From assembly GCA_038207265.1 (NCBI GenBank), contig JBBQZZ010000018.1, forward strand, positions 1 to 64,000: a DNA stretch of 64,000 nucleotides, given 5' to 3'. The notes beneath the pieces were generated by a model. The model was not told the DNA's origin. It was given only the letters and a program-made list of their open reading frames with translations, and did no database searches. A program made the position numbers and the translations under genes. Positions within the stretch are counted from its first letter, which is position 1. Every line of letters starts with the position of its first letter. Shown in pieces: positions 1-8,488 of the stretch. Source of the stretch: JACMLD01 sp038207265. GTDB taxonomy: Bacteria > Bacteroidota > Bacteroidia > Chitinophagales > Chitinophagaceae.

Positions 1-2
1 CG

Positions 3-92
3 CTTTATCCACAAACGGCGAACGTAAATCATTTAAAAATTGAAGAGAGCCGTTTAGTGGATAAAATAGTTGAAAAAACAAAAGATGATTAA
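3..92 (+). CDS. C-terminal end of an unidentified protein, cut by the window edge
   Basis: An open frame enters from the left edge and ends at TAA (90-92). The 29 visible residues begin LYPQTANVNHLKIEESR and end VEKTKDD. The composition is charged, amphipathic and protein-like, and the other two forward frames stop within 40 bases. I do not recognise the family. This is only the tail of a gene that starts outside the window, so it marks that the accessory region continues to the left. It could also be a chance open frame. Confidence 0.35.
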   Translation, partial: LYPQTANVNHLKIEESRLVDKIVEKTKDD

Positions 93-302
93 TTTAGAAA
101 ACTCTAACTGCAAGTGGCACTAAAATAAGGGGAGCTTACAAAATCTTCTTATAAAACATTGTAAAAATCGTGGAGGGTATTTTATTAATCCACGCTATGC
201 TTACAAGGGGAATTCCATAGACCGTAAAAAATCTCTTCTAACATTTTATAGTTTAGGTTACCTAAACACATAAATAAATTATTAACAACTAAATAACCAT
301 CT

Positions 303-524
303 GTGCAAATTGAACAAATCCCAAAAAAATACCTGAAAGTATGGAGAAACAGAAATAAACGAATTGGCAAGCCGCCAGTAAAAACCTATTATGTACATGA
401 TCAATTATACAAAGCGATAAGCGATAATTTATATAAAGTAGGTGCGGAATCCTTGTGCCGCTATCTTCCAAAGAAGACAATTAGATGCCTCGAAAAGGTA
501 TTAGGTTTAAAAAATGAACAATAA
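303..524 (+). CDS. Small basic hypothetical protein
   Basis: The ORF is 73 aa from a GTG at 303, the first start after an in-frame TAA at 294-296. It is rich in Lys, Arg and Tyr (YLKVWRNRNKR near the start, YLPKKTIRCLEKVLGL near the end), compatible with a small DNA- or RNA-binding protein. No family is recognised. It overlaps an antisense ORF (289-480) whose Phe/Cys-rich composition looks like a shadow. No promoter of the TAnnTTTG type is visible just upstream. It may be a remnant of a longer gene. Confidence 0.3.
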   Translation: MQIEQIPKKYLKVWRNRNKRIGKPPVKTYYVHDQLYKAISDNLYKVGAESLCRYLPKKTIRCLEKVLGLKNEQ

Positions 525-1046
525 AATTTCTGGATATCACCATTTAATGATTAGTTACCATTATTTGGTGATAACGTCATAATTATTTAATGACATAATT
601 CAAGGTGTTTTAGCCATCTATATTATTGATATATAATTCTTTATGCTAGTTCTTGTTGGGATCAATCATTCTATCTATCAAACAAGAATATATAAGAATG
701 TAAAAAGGATGAAACTATTGCGCATCTTCTTTAGGAAGGATAATTTTCGAGCCTCTTTTAATCTTTCAATTTAAATACTTTCCGTGGAAAAATTAAAAAG
801 CCGTAGATTTTAAACTCATTCGGAAATTGAAATATTCTTTAATAGGAAATCAATATTCCGAATTAATCCTCGTAAAAAAAATGAAATCAATCTTATTTTT
901 CTGAAGAAGAAAATAGTAATATTGAGTTTTTCTGCTTAAAACCCCGTACCAATTTGTCATATAAATAAAATTAGATCCACGTGAAAATTATTCTTGGTCT
1001 TATAATATTGCCTATTATAAGTGGCTTGCCCTTTTACTTTGCTGTG
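525..1046. other. Intergenic stretch with no recognisable gene
   Basis: About 520 very AT-rich bases between the small ORF at 303 and the end of mcrC. The longest frames are short and look random. Small dyads occur near 538-600 (a TCACCA/TGGTGA pair and a GTCAT/ATGAC pair), but none has a T-tract like that of a terminator. I see no tRNA, repeat array or insertion-sequence end here. Confidence 0.5.
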
Positions 1047-2390
1047 TCAAAAATCATTACTTAGCAAATTGGTAAGCTTAATAAATAAATTTGTTTCAAC
1101 TTCTAAATGGTCAACCGAAGACCAAAATGGCACATCAGCAACTTTGATCCTTATTTCCTCATTTTCAATTGATTTCTGAATTTTGAAAACATAATCTTCA
1201 GGTAAATTGGTAGAGGTATTCGGATAAAGTAGGAGTACCCTTCCCGTTCCTCTGCGATAGGCATAACTAATCATCTGATACATGTCTGATTGAGAAACAC
1301 CTTTTTTACTATCCGATTCTTTTATGTCCCATCTGGGCTTATACTTTGTGTCAATAATTATTTTTCTTTTAGTCTTCCTATTAGTTAGTAAAATGTCGTG
1401 TTGTAAATTAAATGCATTGGGGTTTTGGTGCAGATACAAATCACTTTTTTTTGATTCGACCTCAAAATCATCACAGAAGTGTTTTTTTAAAAACCCAACA
1501 ATAAAATCTTCGAATACATATTCCATTGGAAATAATAAACTCCAGCTTTTCATTTCATATTCTGAATGTGAATAGATCTGATTTTGAAGAATCATCTTAC
1601 AACATTGCATTATATCCACATATTCTTCAAATAAAGTTGGTATTCGTATTTGATTTAATTGGTTTACTCTATAAGATTGATCTTCAACTTCATCAAGCAA
1701 ATGAATGATATCATTTAGCATTGTTTGAGTTTGATTTATTGCTGTTTGTGTTAACAATAATCGAATGCAATACTTTATAATCCTATTCACATTGTTATCA
1801 AAGACAAATGGCTCATAGTCGCAGTCAACATATTGATGTCTTCCATAAGAAAGGCTTTTTGTATATCGATTAAAATTTATTCTCCCTGTTGGTGTTATTA
1901 AAGCGCCTCCAACTTCTTCATAGGAGGAATACGGTTTCAAAGCAACGGTTTCATTGATTTGCTTTCCCATTAAGTAAATAATTAATTCGGGAAATCTATC
2001 AATATCACAACTTTCAAGAAAAGACTGATTAAAAGGGAACTTTATTCTTTTACAATAACTAAACCAAAATAACAAATGACGATGCATTAAGTCCTTGTTC
2101 TGGCTTTGCATATTTTGAAAAACTTTTGGATAAATTTCCAAAGAATCTTCGTTGCAATTTATAAACCCAACAAAGTTATTTGCTCTGACATTTTCCCCGT
2201 CAAAAGAAAGAAAGGGCTGGTAGTTTATATTTTCCTTCACGTCTATATCCTGATTTTCATCAATCCACACATGTTTATACTCCTGCCATATAATGTATAA
2301 ATATTCCTCAAGACCTTTTCTGTCTTTTATTGGTACGAGATTGCTATGTTCAAACAACGTATACACTAAATTGAAGGTTGAATAATCCAA
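1047..2390 (-). CDS. mcrC: McrC-type nuclease subunit of a McrBC modification-dependent restriction system
   Basis: The protein has 447 aa, close to the usual length for stand-alone McrC proteins (PF10117, McrBC 5-methylcytosine restriction component). The C-terminal half carries a PD-(D/E)xK nuclease signature: DILLTN followed by IIIDTKYK, with the acidic residue and Asp-x-Lys in the expected spacing. In the known system McrC binds the McrB ring, stimulates its GTPase and cuts DNA between modified sites. Its start codon lies inside the end of mcrB (25 bp overlap), which indicates translational coupling and one transcript. The family call is firm. The modified base recognised cannot be read from the sequence. 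Confidence 0.9.
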   Translation of the reverse strand: MDYSTFNLVYTLFEHSNLVPIKDRKGLEEYLYIIWQEYKHVWIDENQDIDVKENINYQPFLSFDGENVRANNFVGFINCNEDSLEIYPKVFQNMQSQNKDLMHRHLLFWFSYCKRIKFPFNQSFLESCDIDRFPELIIYLMGKQINETVALKPYSSYEEVGGALITPTGRINFNRYTKSLSYGRHQYVDCDYEPFVFDNNVNRIIKYCIRLLLTQTAINQTQTMLNDIIHLLDEVEDQSYRVNQLNQIRIPTLFEEYVDIMQCCKMILQNQIYSHSEYEMKSWSLLFPMEYVFEDFIVGFLKKHFCDDFEVESKKSDLYLHQNPNAFNLQHDILLTNRKTKRKIIIDTKYKPRWDIKESDSKKGVSQSDMYQMISYAYRRGTGRVLLLYPNTSTNLPEDYVFKIQKSIENEEIRIKVADVPFWSSVDHLEVETNLFIKLTNLLSNDF

Positions 2391-4711
2391 TCATATTTTT
2401 CAATATCATATTTTATACTCCATGAACTGTTTTTAAATATTTCTTCCAGAACATTCGCTTTTCCAGAAAAGTATTCCATCAAAAGTGGAATTATTCTGTT
2501 CTTAATAATTTTGGAAGTATCAAGGCCAGTCATAAAATAAGCGTGGCCAATTAAGTAGTCTGAGGTTTTTTTACGAGAATAAATTTCCTTATTGATTTGC
2601 CTCAAAAACTCCCCATCACTTTCTTCCAACTTGCTGTAATCAGGGAAAAATCCCATAAACTCAAAGCGTCGACGTAAAGCAATATCGATTAATGCAATTG
2701 ACTTGTCCGCAGTATTCATTGTCCCTACTAGATAAAGATTTGGTGGTAAACAAAATTCTTTTTCTCCATTTGGTAATGTTAGTCGTAGCTCGTTTTTCGC
2801 ATCAATTCTTTTGTCTTCCTCTAGAAGAGTAATTAATTCACCAAAGACCTTTGAAATATTTGCTCTATTTATTTCATCAATTATTAATACAAAGTTTTTC
2901 TTTGGTTCAGTGTTTACATTTTTTATTTCCTTTTTTTTACCTCTTATCAATTCAGCCAATGGGTTATAGTATGGCGCTAAACCTGTGGTAAATTCTCTAA
3001 CCCCATCAACAATTTCTTCTAAAGTTTGAATGCTCAAAGTATGTTGAGAACTTCCATTTGGCTTGTTAAAATGAATTGTATAGTCACTGACATCAGTAAT
3101 TGTATAGAAAACTCCTGATGTCATTCTAATATTGATATATTCACCTTTTTCAGCAAGTGGGTTTATTATTTCTGAAAAAACATCTTGAAAAGCCCTTTCT
3201 TTAGGCTGTTCTTTTGAAGAAGCAAAATAATTGTCTCGTGCTTTCTTTGCAATGTCATAAAGAATTCCTTTATATGGTTTAAATCGTAATTGTTCAAACT
3301 CAATATCAGGTCTAATCCCTACCATAAAATCTTCATAAGAGTAATTTTGGTGAAAAGTTACAAACTCAATTTGTCCTTCAGTTTTGAGCTTATCAAAAAT
3401 GAGTTTACTATCGTCGTGATTACTTTTAAAACCTGTAACTATTTCAACTGCTTTATCTATGCTGTTATATGTTTTACCAGTACCCGGAGGGCCGAATAAT
3501 ATAATGTTGTTGGGGTGCTTTTGAAATTCGCCTTGCGTCTTAATTTTTGTAGCACCTTCGGAAATGAATTCTACACCAAAATGAGGCCCAAATATTCTTT
3601 TGTTAGCTTCTTCTATTTTGTCAACTGGTATTTCTGTAAATGTGCTGTTGCCACTCGGATAAATAAACTCTTTAAAAGATTTTAAAGGAGTAGGGTCAGG
3701 ATTTATTGCTGACTTTACATATTCAACCTCTCTGTATATCCAGCCATTTTCATCAGTTATGTCTTCAGGAACATATCCCCAAGAACCGGCTTTTACTCTT
3801 GCAATTGTATATAATTCATTTCCTCCAATTGTTATATAAACATAGTCTCCCTCAGTTAACTCGTTTTTAAAGCCATCAGCTTGTCCTTTTCCCGTACTTT
3901 CATGAATTACTATCCATTGATTTTCCTTAAAAACATCTCGAATACTTTCATTTGCTTTTGTCTTGAAAGAGCCATGAGAAATTTTGTAAAGACGCTTGTC
4001 TTTTAAAGGAATAGTAAGCAGTTTCTCCTTGATTGGTTCATCATCAATGATTAATTGTTTGTTGACATCAAAGAGTTTAATCATTTCTTGAAAATCAAAA
4101 TTATCAGGCGATACTTCTATCGGGCCTTTTATATATGATTGGTCTGAATGTCTATAAATTCCATACTTTAGTTTTCCTAAATGAAAGTCTGCGAAAATTT
4201 GTAATCCAGTGGATTGAGTCTCCTGCTTATTGTTATAAATAGCCAGCCAAAGTCTGTCACTTCCTTGTTGCCTTGCTCCTTGAAAGTCAAAATAGATATG
4301 CTTTACATTTCCTTTGATTCCAAGCTTTTGAATTATTTCATCAATAAAATTTTCAATAAATTCTCTAATCAAACTATGCCCATGAAAGGTAATGATTGGA
4401 AAAAATATTGTATAGTTGTTTTTGTAGGCTCGATATTGATTTTCCTTTCCTGTTTTATGTTTTATTACATATCCTTCAAGCGTTGCAAGGTCAAGATTAT
4501 TTCCTGCTTTTAAATAGTTCAGAACGTCTTTTCTTAAATCAATAATTACACCCGAACGAGATGAATACCAATTAGAAATTTTTTCTAACTCGTCTTGTGG
4601 AACTGTATTCAACTTAGCGACTAAAGCGTTATTGTCAGCGTACAGTATAGCAATTTCAGCTGAAGTTGCACAAACATCTTTGATTCCATTTTTAATTTCC
4701 TGTTCTGTCAT
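2366..4711 (-). CDS. mcrB: McrB-type AAA+ GTPase with N-terminal MrcB/DUF3578 sensor region
   Basis: The protein has 781 aa. The N-terminal ~200 residues (FFPIITFHGHSL, LWLAIYNNK, LKYGIYRH) resemble the MrcB_N/DUF3578 domain found on McrB-like proteins. Residues ~265-350 (WIVIHESTGKGQADGFKNEL and following) look like an EVE/PUA-like modified-base reader; that is inference. The AAA+ motor follows: Walker A GPPGTGKT near residue 405, Walker B FVLIIDEINRA near 610, and the McrB signature GTMNTADKS near 663. McrB uses GTP to translocate DNA and feeds it to McrC. It is followed by mcrC with a 25-bp overlap. ATG at 4711 is the only good start. A hairpin lies 37-53 nt upstream. Confidence 0.92.
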   Translation of the reverse strand: MTEQEIKNGIKDVCATSAEIAILYADNNALVAKLNTVPQDELEKISNWYSSRSGVIIDLRKDVLNYLKAGNNLDLATLEGYVIKHKTGKENQYRAYKNNYTIFFPIITFHGHSLIREFIENFIDEIIQKLGIKGNVKHIYFDFQGARQQGSDRLWLAIYNNKQETQSTGLQIFADFHLGKLKYGIYRHSDQSYIKGPIEVSPDNFDFQEMIKLFDVNKQLIIDDEPIKEKLLTIPLKDKRLYKISHGSFKTKANESIRDVFKENQWIVIHESTGKGQADGFKNELTEGDYVYITIGGNELYTIARVKAGSWGYVPEDITDENGWIYREVEYVKSAINPDPTPLKSFKEFIYPSGNSTFTEIPVDKIEEANKRIFGPHFGVEFISEGATKIKTQGEFQKHPNNIILFGPPGTGKTYNSIDKAVEIVTGFKSNHDDSKLIFDKLKTEGQIEFVTFHQNYSYEDFMVGIRPDIEFEQLRFKPYKGILYDIAKKARDNYFASSKEQPKERAFQDVFSEIINPLAEKGEYINIRMTSGVFYTITDVSDYTIHFNKPNGSSQHTLSIQTLEEIVDGVREFTTGLAPYYNPLAELIRGKKKEIKNVNTEPKKNFVLIIDEINRANISKVFGELITLLEEDKRIDAKNELRLTLPNGEKEFCLPPNLYLVGTMNTADKSIALIDIALRRRFEFMGFFPDYSKLEESDGEFLRQINKEIYSRKKTSDYLIGHAYFMTGLDTSKIIKNRIIPLLMEYFSGKANVLEEIFKNSSWSIKYDIEKYDWIIQPSI

Positions 4712-4737
4712 ATTGTGGGTTCATTTTCTGTCGATGC

Positions 4738-4775
4738 TCGTCTTACAGACTTTCGCCTAAAGTCAGTTCGTCTAA
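4738..4775 (-). promoter_or_regulatory. Hairpin bracketed by direct repeats in the mcrB leader
   Basis: A perfect 6-bp stem GACTTT / AAAGTC with a 5-nt loop (4748-4764) is flanked by near-identical direct repeats TCGTCTTA (4738-4745) and TCGTCTAA (4768-4775). It sits just upstream of the mcrB start and has no T-tract, so it is not an obvious terminator. It could be a control or recombination site, but no function is shown. Confidence 0.3.
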
Positions 4776-4928
4776 GAACATCCGTTACTAATCAAATATA
4801 ATTCAAATTGGAAGCCATTGTGAATAAAACGGCCATTGCGACCCAGCAATTTCATAAGATAGTGAATTCCGTCCCCGATCGCTTTACATAGGAACTGCTT
4901 GTTAACGTCTGGCTTGTTGTCTATACGT

Positions 4929-5924
4929 TTACTTATTCTTATAATGTTTGTCAAACTCTTTAAATATTTCTGAACTGTACCAATCTTTTTTTATGCTTTT
5001 AGTATTTGTCGGGTCAAGCAATCTGGTTTTACAATACCTTTTATTTTTCATCAATGGTTTCCTTAAATTATGGTAAACCTGATTTTCGACAAAGTTTGAG
5101 TAACGTTTTCTTAAAGCCGTTGTTAGTTTTCCATAATCAAATGGATAGTTTTTTAAAACATCCTCTTCTTGTACATTAATTTTAATTGCATCGGAGTCAG
5201 TTGAATAATTCATTAACAAACTGTCTGTGGAAGTTGACTTTACAAATTTCGTCTCCAGTTTTAGAGAAATATTAAAGTCTTTGTTTTCGTCTGATGGGGC
5301 TTGCTTTTCTTTTTCTGAAATATACTTTAAAAGATTTTCGATTTGGGCTTTATTACTATTAATTGAGAAACTTTTGATTGCTTCAAATTCATGAAAGAAT
5401 GTCATTGGCATTAGAAAGAAATTATAAACTGAAAGGTCATAATTGAACCATTCTGTTATAAGTGTTAAGTAATTTTTCAATGAAGCAGTCCCAATTTCAA
5501 ACACCTTTTTACTCAAATAAAGGTCTGCATGTTGAAAGTGAATTGCTGTATCACGGATTTCCATTAAAAGAAAGATATTTTCTTTTACAACGCTGTTTAA
5601 AAGAATTGGTTCTTGCTCACATATAAGTACGCATTTTGGAAGTCCGATTGTTTTAGGGTTTTTACTTCTATTCAAGTCAGGAGTGAGGGTGTTTAACTTG
5701 TTACCGTTCTTACCAATTTTATTAACTAACACATAAATTGATTTTAAGTCGCCTTTACTTTCCTTTATGATTTTTGCCTTCAGTAGAAGCTCCCATGAAT
5801 TAATCATTAAAATAGCAAAAGTCGCTTCACGATATTTAAAATCTGGTTTGTTATACACCTCAATAGCTGATAAAGCAGCTCCAATGGATTTATCAACAAA
5901 TGGTTTATGTCTTGGGTGTTTCAT
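4929..5924 (-). CDS. DUF3644 family HEPN-like protein
   Basis: The protein has 331 aa and matches my memory of DUF3644 (PF12358). The first half has HEPN-like helices (INSWELLLKAKII near residue 48) and an RxxxxH motif, EIRDTAIHF near residue 123, the usual catalytic signature of HEPN ribonucleases. The C-terminal part is basic and unassigned (NLRKPLMKNKRYCKTRLLD). HEPN proteins are typical of abortive-infection and toxin modules; activity here is inferred. It precedes mcrB on the same strand with a 217-bp gap, and has its own TACTTTTG box 13 nt before the ATG. It may be a third component of the restriction locus or an independent defence gene. Confidence 0.75.
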   Translation of the reverse strand: MKHPRHKPFVDKSIGAALSAIEVYNKPDFKYREATFAILMINSWELLLKAKIIKESKGDLKSIYVLVNKIGKNGNKLNTLTPDLNRSKNPKTIGLPKCVLICEQEPILLNSVVKENIFLLMEIRDTAIHFQHADLYLSKKVFEIGTASLKNYLTLITEWFNYDLSVYNFFLMPMTFFHEFEAIKSFSINSNKAQIENLLKYISEKEKQAPSDENKDFNISLKLETKFVKSTSTDSLLMNYSTDSDAIKINVQEEDVLKNYPFDYGKLTTALRKRYSNFVENQVYHNLRKPLMKNKRYCKTRLLDPTNTKSIKKDWYSSEIFKEFDKHYKNK

Positions 5925-5937
5925 TTTATTTATATGT

Positions 5938-5945
5938 CAAAAGTA
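5938..5945 (-). promoter_or_regulatory. Candidate -7 promoter box of the DUF3644 gene
   Basis: TACTTTTG on the minus strand fits the Bacteroidota -7 consensus TAnnTTTG. It lies 13 nt upstream of the DUF3644 ATG at 5924. No convincing -33 TTTG is visible at the usual spacing. Confidence 0.4.
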
Positions 5946-6121
5946 GAAGGGTGTTCGAAAGCTAGCTGCTAACAATTTCGGCTTACTTCTGTCTTTGCAT
6001 TTTAATTAGTAAATGCCCAAACTAGTGATTTATAAATTTACCGAAAATGAGAAAATCAATAATCGTCCAAAGAACGCTTTAAAATTCAAAAACCAGATTC
6101 CATCCCAGTTTGTGTATCTAC

Positions 6122-6760
6122 TTAACTTTTATAGAATAGTTTAAGCTGTTTATCAATTTCAAACTCATTGCCTTCATAAATATCCATAAAACCTAACACA
6201 CCATCAAACAAAGCCCTATCCAAAAGTTCTGTACGGTATTTATTTAAAATTCCCCCGTCCAACATAATTGATACTGTATGTTCGCCATCTTCAATTTCGT
6301 GGTGCACATCTTTAACCCAAAACACTCTTGATCCAATTTTGGCATCTAAAAAGAAAAGTTCCACCTTTTCATACAATCTTGGAATCGCTTTTAACCAAAG
6401 TTTCAGTGTGACTCGTCCTCGGAATCCTTTAAAATGTAATTCATGGAATATTCCTTCAGCTTGAAATAACTCTGGTTTATCAAAGTTAAGGTCCAATATA
6501 TCTTGATACATTTCTTTAATCCACTTTGAAATCAGCTGTGTTTTTATACCCAATTCTCTGGACATGCGTGTGATAGTAGTCCTTCCATCAATTCCCTCAA
6601 AGAAATTAACTGAAATAAGTCCAGATAAAAATGTCTGATAATCCTTCCCATTGCCAATTAGAAGCTGAACCCACTTTGGACATGATATCATGCAATAGTA
6701 AGTGTCAATTTTTGAAGTAACACCGAAAATGTCCTCAAATTTCTTTTCTTTCTTTTTCAT
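6122..6760 (-). CDS. Hypothetical protein with a helix-turn-helix-like segment
   Basis: 212 aa when started at the ATG at 6760 (MKKKEKKFEDIF); an upstream extension to 6823 would add 21 hydrophobic, unlikely residues. Residues ~58-85 (TTITRMSRELGIKTQLISKW) look like a helix-turn-helix, followed by a C-terminal beta-rich region. No family is recognised. It is transcribed toward the DUF3644/McrBC genes and divergently from 6932. A regulator or a plasmid/phage replication-type protein are both possible. Confidence 0.55.
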   Translation of the reverse strand: MKKKEKKFEDIFGVTSKIDTYYCMISCPKWVQLLIGNGKDYQTFLSGLISVNFFEGIDGRTTITRMSRELGIKTQLISKWIKEMYQDILDLNFDKPELFQAEGIFHELHFKGFRGRVTLKLWLKAIPRLYEKVELFFLDAKIGSRVFWVKDVHHEIEDGEHTVSIMLDGGILNKYRTELLDRALFDGVLGFMDIYEGNEFEIDKQLKLFYKS

Positions 6761-6893
6761 CCTACAGAATGGAAAATCTGAGCTAAAATTATTGAATAGC
6801 ACCACTACCCCGAAAAACCACAATCAGACATCTAAGAATAGGCGCAAATATTTTAAAAAATAAAACCCTAATACTGCCACGCAAAATTAATTA

Positions 6894-6901
6894 TACTTTT
6901 G
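6894..6901 (+). promoter_or_regulatory. Candidate -7 promoter box for the 6932/7149 gene pair
   Basis: TACTTTTG fits TAnnTTTG, 30 nt upstream of the ATG at 6932, in the divergent gap after the HTH-like gene. The -33 element is not clear. Confidence 0.35.
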
Positions 6902-6931
6902 ATTAATCCCTATAACCCAACTTTTACATTA

Positions 6932-7168
6932 ATGATCATCGATCTTGTCCAAAATGTTATTGCCAAGTACTTGACTGATAAAGAAGCATTCGATCAATAC
7001 TTACTAAATTCCAGAAAGTCAGAACAAACATCTTTTGCTATTATTTTAACCAACTTGATTTCTAAAGAGATTAAAGAAAAGGCTTCCCTAAAAACAATAT
7101 TTGATATAAGTTCAGCCGGAGTCATTGATATATTTTTATGGTCAAATTATGATTATTACAGATATTAG
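6932..7168 (+). CDS. Small hypothetical protein, first gene of an overlapping pair
   Basis: 78 aa from the ATG at 6932 (MIIDLVQNVIAKYL); a TTG at 6899 would add 11 residues and overlap the promoter box. It is predicted largely helical with charged residues and a hydrophobic end (IDIFLWSNYDYYRY). No family is recognised. It overlaps the next gene by 20 bp in another frame, as in many two-gene toxin-antitoxin or defence modules; that is only an architectural resemblance. Confidence 0.5.
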   Translation: MIIDLVQNVIAKYLTDKEAFDQYLLNSRKSEQTSFAIILTNLISKEIKEKASLKTIFDISSAGVIDIFLWSNYDYYRY

Positions 7169-7814
7169 AGTTCTAAAATTGACTTCAGAGTATGGCAATT
7201 TCATTAGCCATTTACCAAATTTGCATCAAGATTTTGGAGGTCCAAGTGTTTATTTCTATCAACAGGCATTGATAGAAGGAAAGCAAAACTTTCTTTCGAA
7301 TAGGCACATCGAAATGATTTACGCCACGCTTTGCGCTTGGGGAATGCATAGGATGGGCGAGACAAAAACTAAAATGGTATCATTCGAAGTTTTTAAAAAC
7401 TCAATTGTTTCCCTGAGTTCGGAGCTAGAGGAGTTGCGATTCTTAAGTCTTGACCAATTTGAATGCATTCCAACTAAAGAATTCCAAAAAATCCAAAATA
7501 TATGCTTTAAACTTAAAGTTTCCATATCAAATAGCAAAATAGTCGGAAATTCAAAAGCACTTGCACACATTCTTCCAAATTTAGTTCCGCCTATTGACAG
7601 ACAATATTCAATACGATTCTTTGCAAAGAAATTATCAAATTTCAAAGATTTGAATGAAGAAATATTATTCTACAATCATATTTTACAAAAATGTTACGAA
7701 CTAGTTCAAATATTGAAAAAAGACACGAACATTTTAATAGATACTCAATTCAATTCGTCGTTGCCAAAAATATTTGACAATCTTTTGATGACGTTTTTAA
7801 AGAAAGAACTGTAA
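7149..7814 (+). CDS. Hypothetical protein of the accessory region
   Basis: 221 aa from the ATG at 7149 (MIITDIRVLKLT); an upstream ATG at 7125 is possible but deeper in the preceding gene. The strongest conserved-looking stretch is SKIVGNSKALAHILPNLVPP followed by IDRQYSIRFF around residues 130-160, which I associate with uncharacterised Bacteroidota proteins but cannot name. The protein lacks a signal peptide and membrane segments, so it is probably cytosolic. The 20-bp overlap with the 78-aa gene suggests that the two are translated together. Confidence 0.65.
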   Translation: MIITDIRVLKLTSEYGNFISHLPNLHQDFGGPSVYFYQQALIEGKQNFLSNRHIEMIYATLCAWGMHRMGETKTKMVSFEVFKNSIVSLSSELEELRFLSLDQFECIPTKEFQKIQNICFKLKVSISNSKIVGNSKALAHILPNLVPPIDRQYSIRFFAKKLSNFKDLNEEILFYNHILQKCYELVQILKKDTNILIDTQFNSSLPKIFDNLLMTFLKKEL

Positions 7815-7851
7815 TTATTGAATTTCTCAAAATAAAACAAAGTTTATAAAA

Positions 7852-8133
7852 ATGAGTATTCAAACAGAATTAAAAGTACACATAGAGTGTATTGATGACA
7901 ATTGGTTGTTAAAAAAGATGGATGACTTTGATGAACATCCATTCTATGACAAAAAATCTGACACATAAAAATGGACAATTACACAGCCAAAACATAATTT
8001 CACGAAGGAAGAAAAAGACATGCTACTTGAAGATTTTGAAATTCGAATGGTTGACAAAAAGGTAAGCGTTCAAAAATCTTTTAATGAATTTCTTTACAAC
8101 TGTGAAACAACCCCTGAATATACTTATGAATAA
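7852..8133 (+). pseudogene. Small gene interrupted by an in-frame TAA
   Basis: One continuous reading frame runs from ATG 7852 to TAA 8131-8133, broken only by TAA at 7966-7968. The first part reads MSIQTELKVHIECIDDNW to KKSDT; the second resumes directly with KWTITQPKHNFTKEEKDM and ends TTPEYTYE. Both parts have protein-like, acidic/basic alternating composition, and no frameshift is needed. A CAA to TAA change would explain it. The following gene at 8137 is also in this frame, three bases after the second TAA. No family is recognised. Two separate tiny genes are the alternative. Confidence 0.5.
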
Positions 8134-8136
8134 CCT

Positions 8137-8436
8137 ATGAATATTTTCGATGACCCATTTTACTCGAAGGAAAAGTTTTTTGACACTATAACGCTGTTAG
8201 TAGAGCATCTGATTTTAAATCCAAGCAGTAAAAGGGATTTTATTATCTTTTTGATGACTTTTATATCAAATAGGGATGGGGAGTTGCCGACAGTTAGGTG
8301 TTTGGAGTATATCAGTTTAAATACGAGTAAAATTTTAAAATTCTGCTCACAAAAGGCTGAAGAACGAGAAAGGAATCTTTACAAACTGAGGGCTGGAATA
8401 TACACTATTGTGAATTTTCGATTTTGCAGCCAATAA
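8137..8436 (+). CDS. Small hypothetical protein
   Basis: 99 aa (MNIFDDPFYSKEKFF at the start, RAGIYTIVNFRFCSQ at the end). It is predicted helical and lacks a signal peptide. It starts three bases after the stop of the broken gene at 7852 and in the same frame, so it may be the last part of one longer ancestral gene or the second gene of an operon. No family is recognised. Confidence 0.45.
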   Translation: MNIFDDPFYSKEKFFDTITLLVEHLILNPSSKRDFIIFLMTFISNRDGELPTVRCLEYISLNTSKILKFCSQKAEERERNLYKLRAGIYTIVNFRFCSQ

Positions 8437-8488
8437 GTTGTGGTAGTGTAGCCTGATTTTTAGTTATCTAGTAGTGAATATATCTATA

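Noticed and set aside
4772..4954. 60-aa minus-strand ORF between DUF3644 and mcrB
   Set aside because: It starts inside DUF3644 and looks like a chance frame without motif or promoter, although the composition is not impossible for a small protein.
4880..5990. Integron attC-like core sites (GTTAAC near 4900, GCTAAC near 5970) between the defence genes
   Set aside because: The bases do not fit the GTTRRRY core well and I could not pair a matching partner for either, so cassette recombination is not supported.
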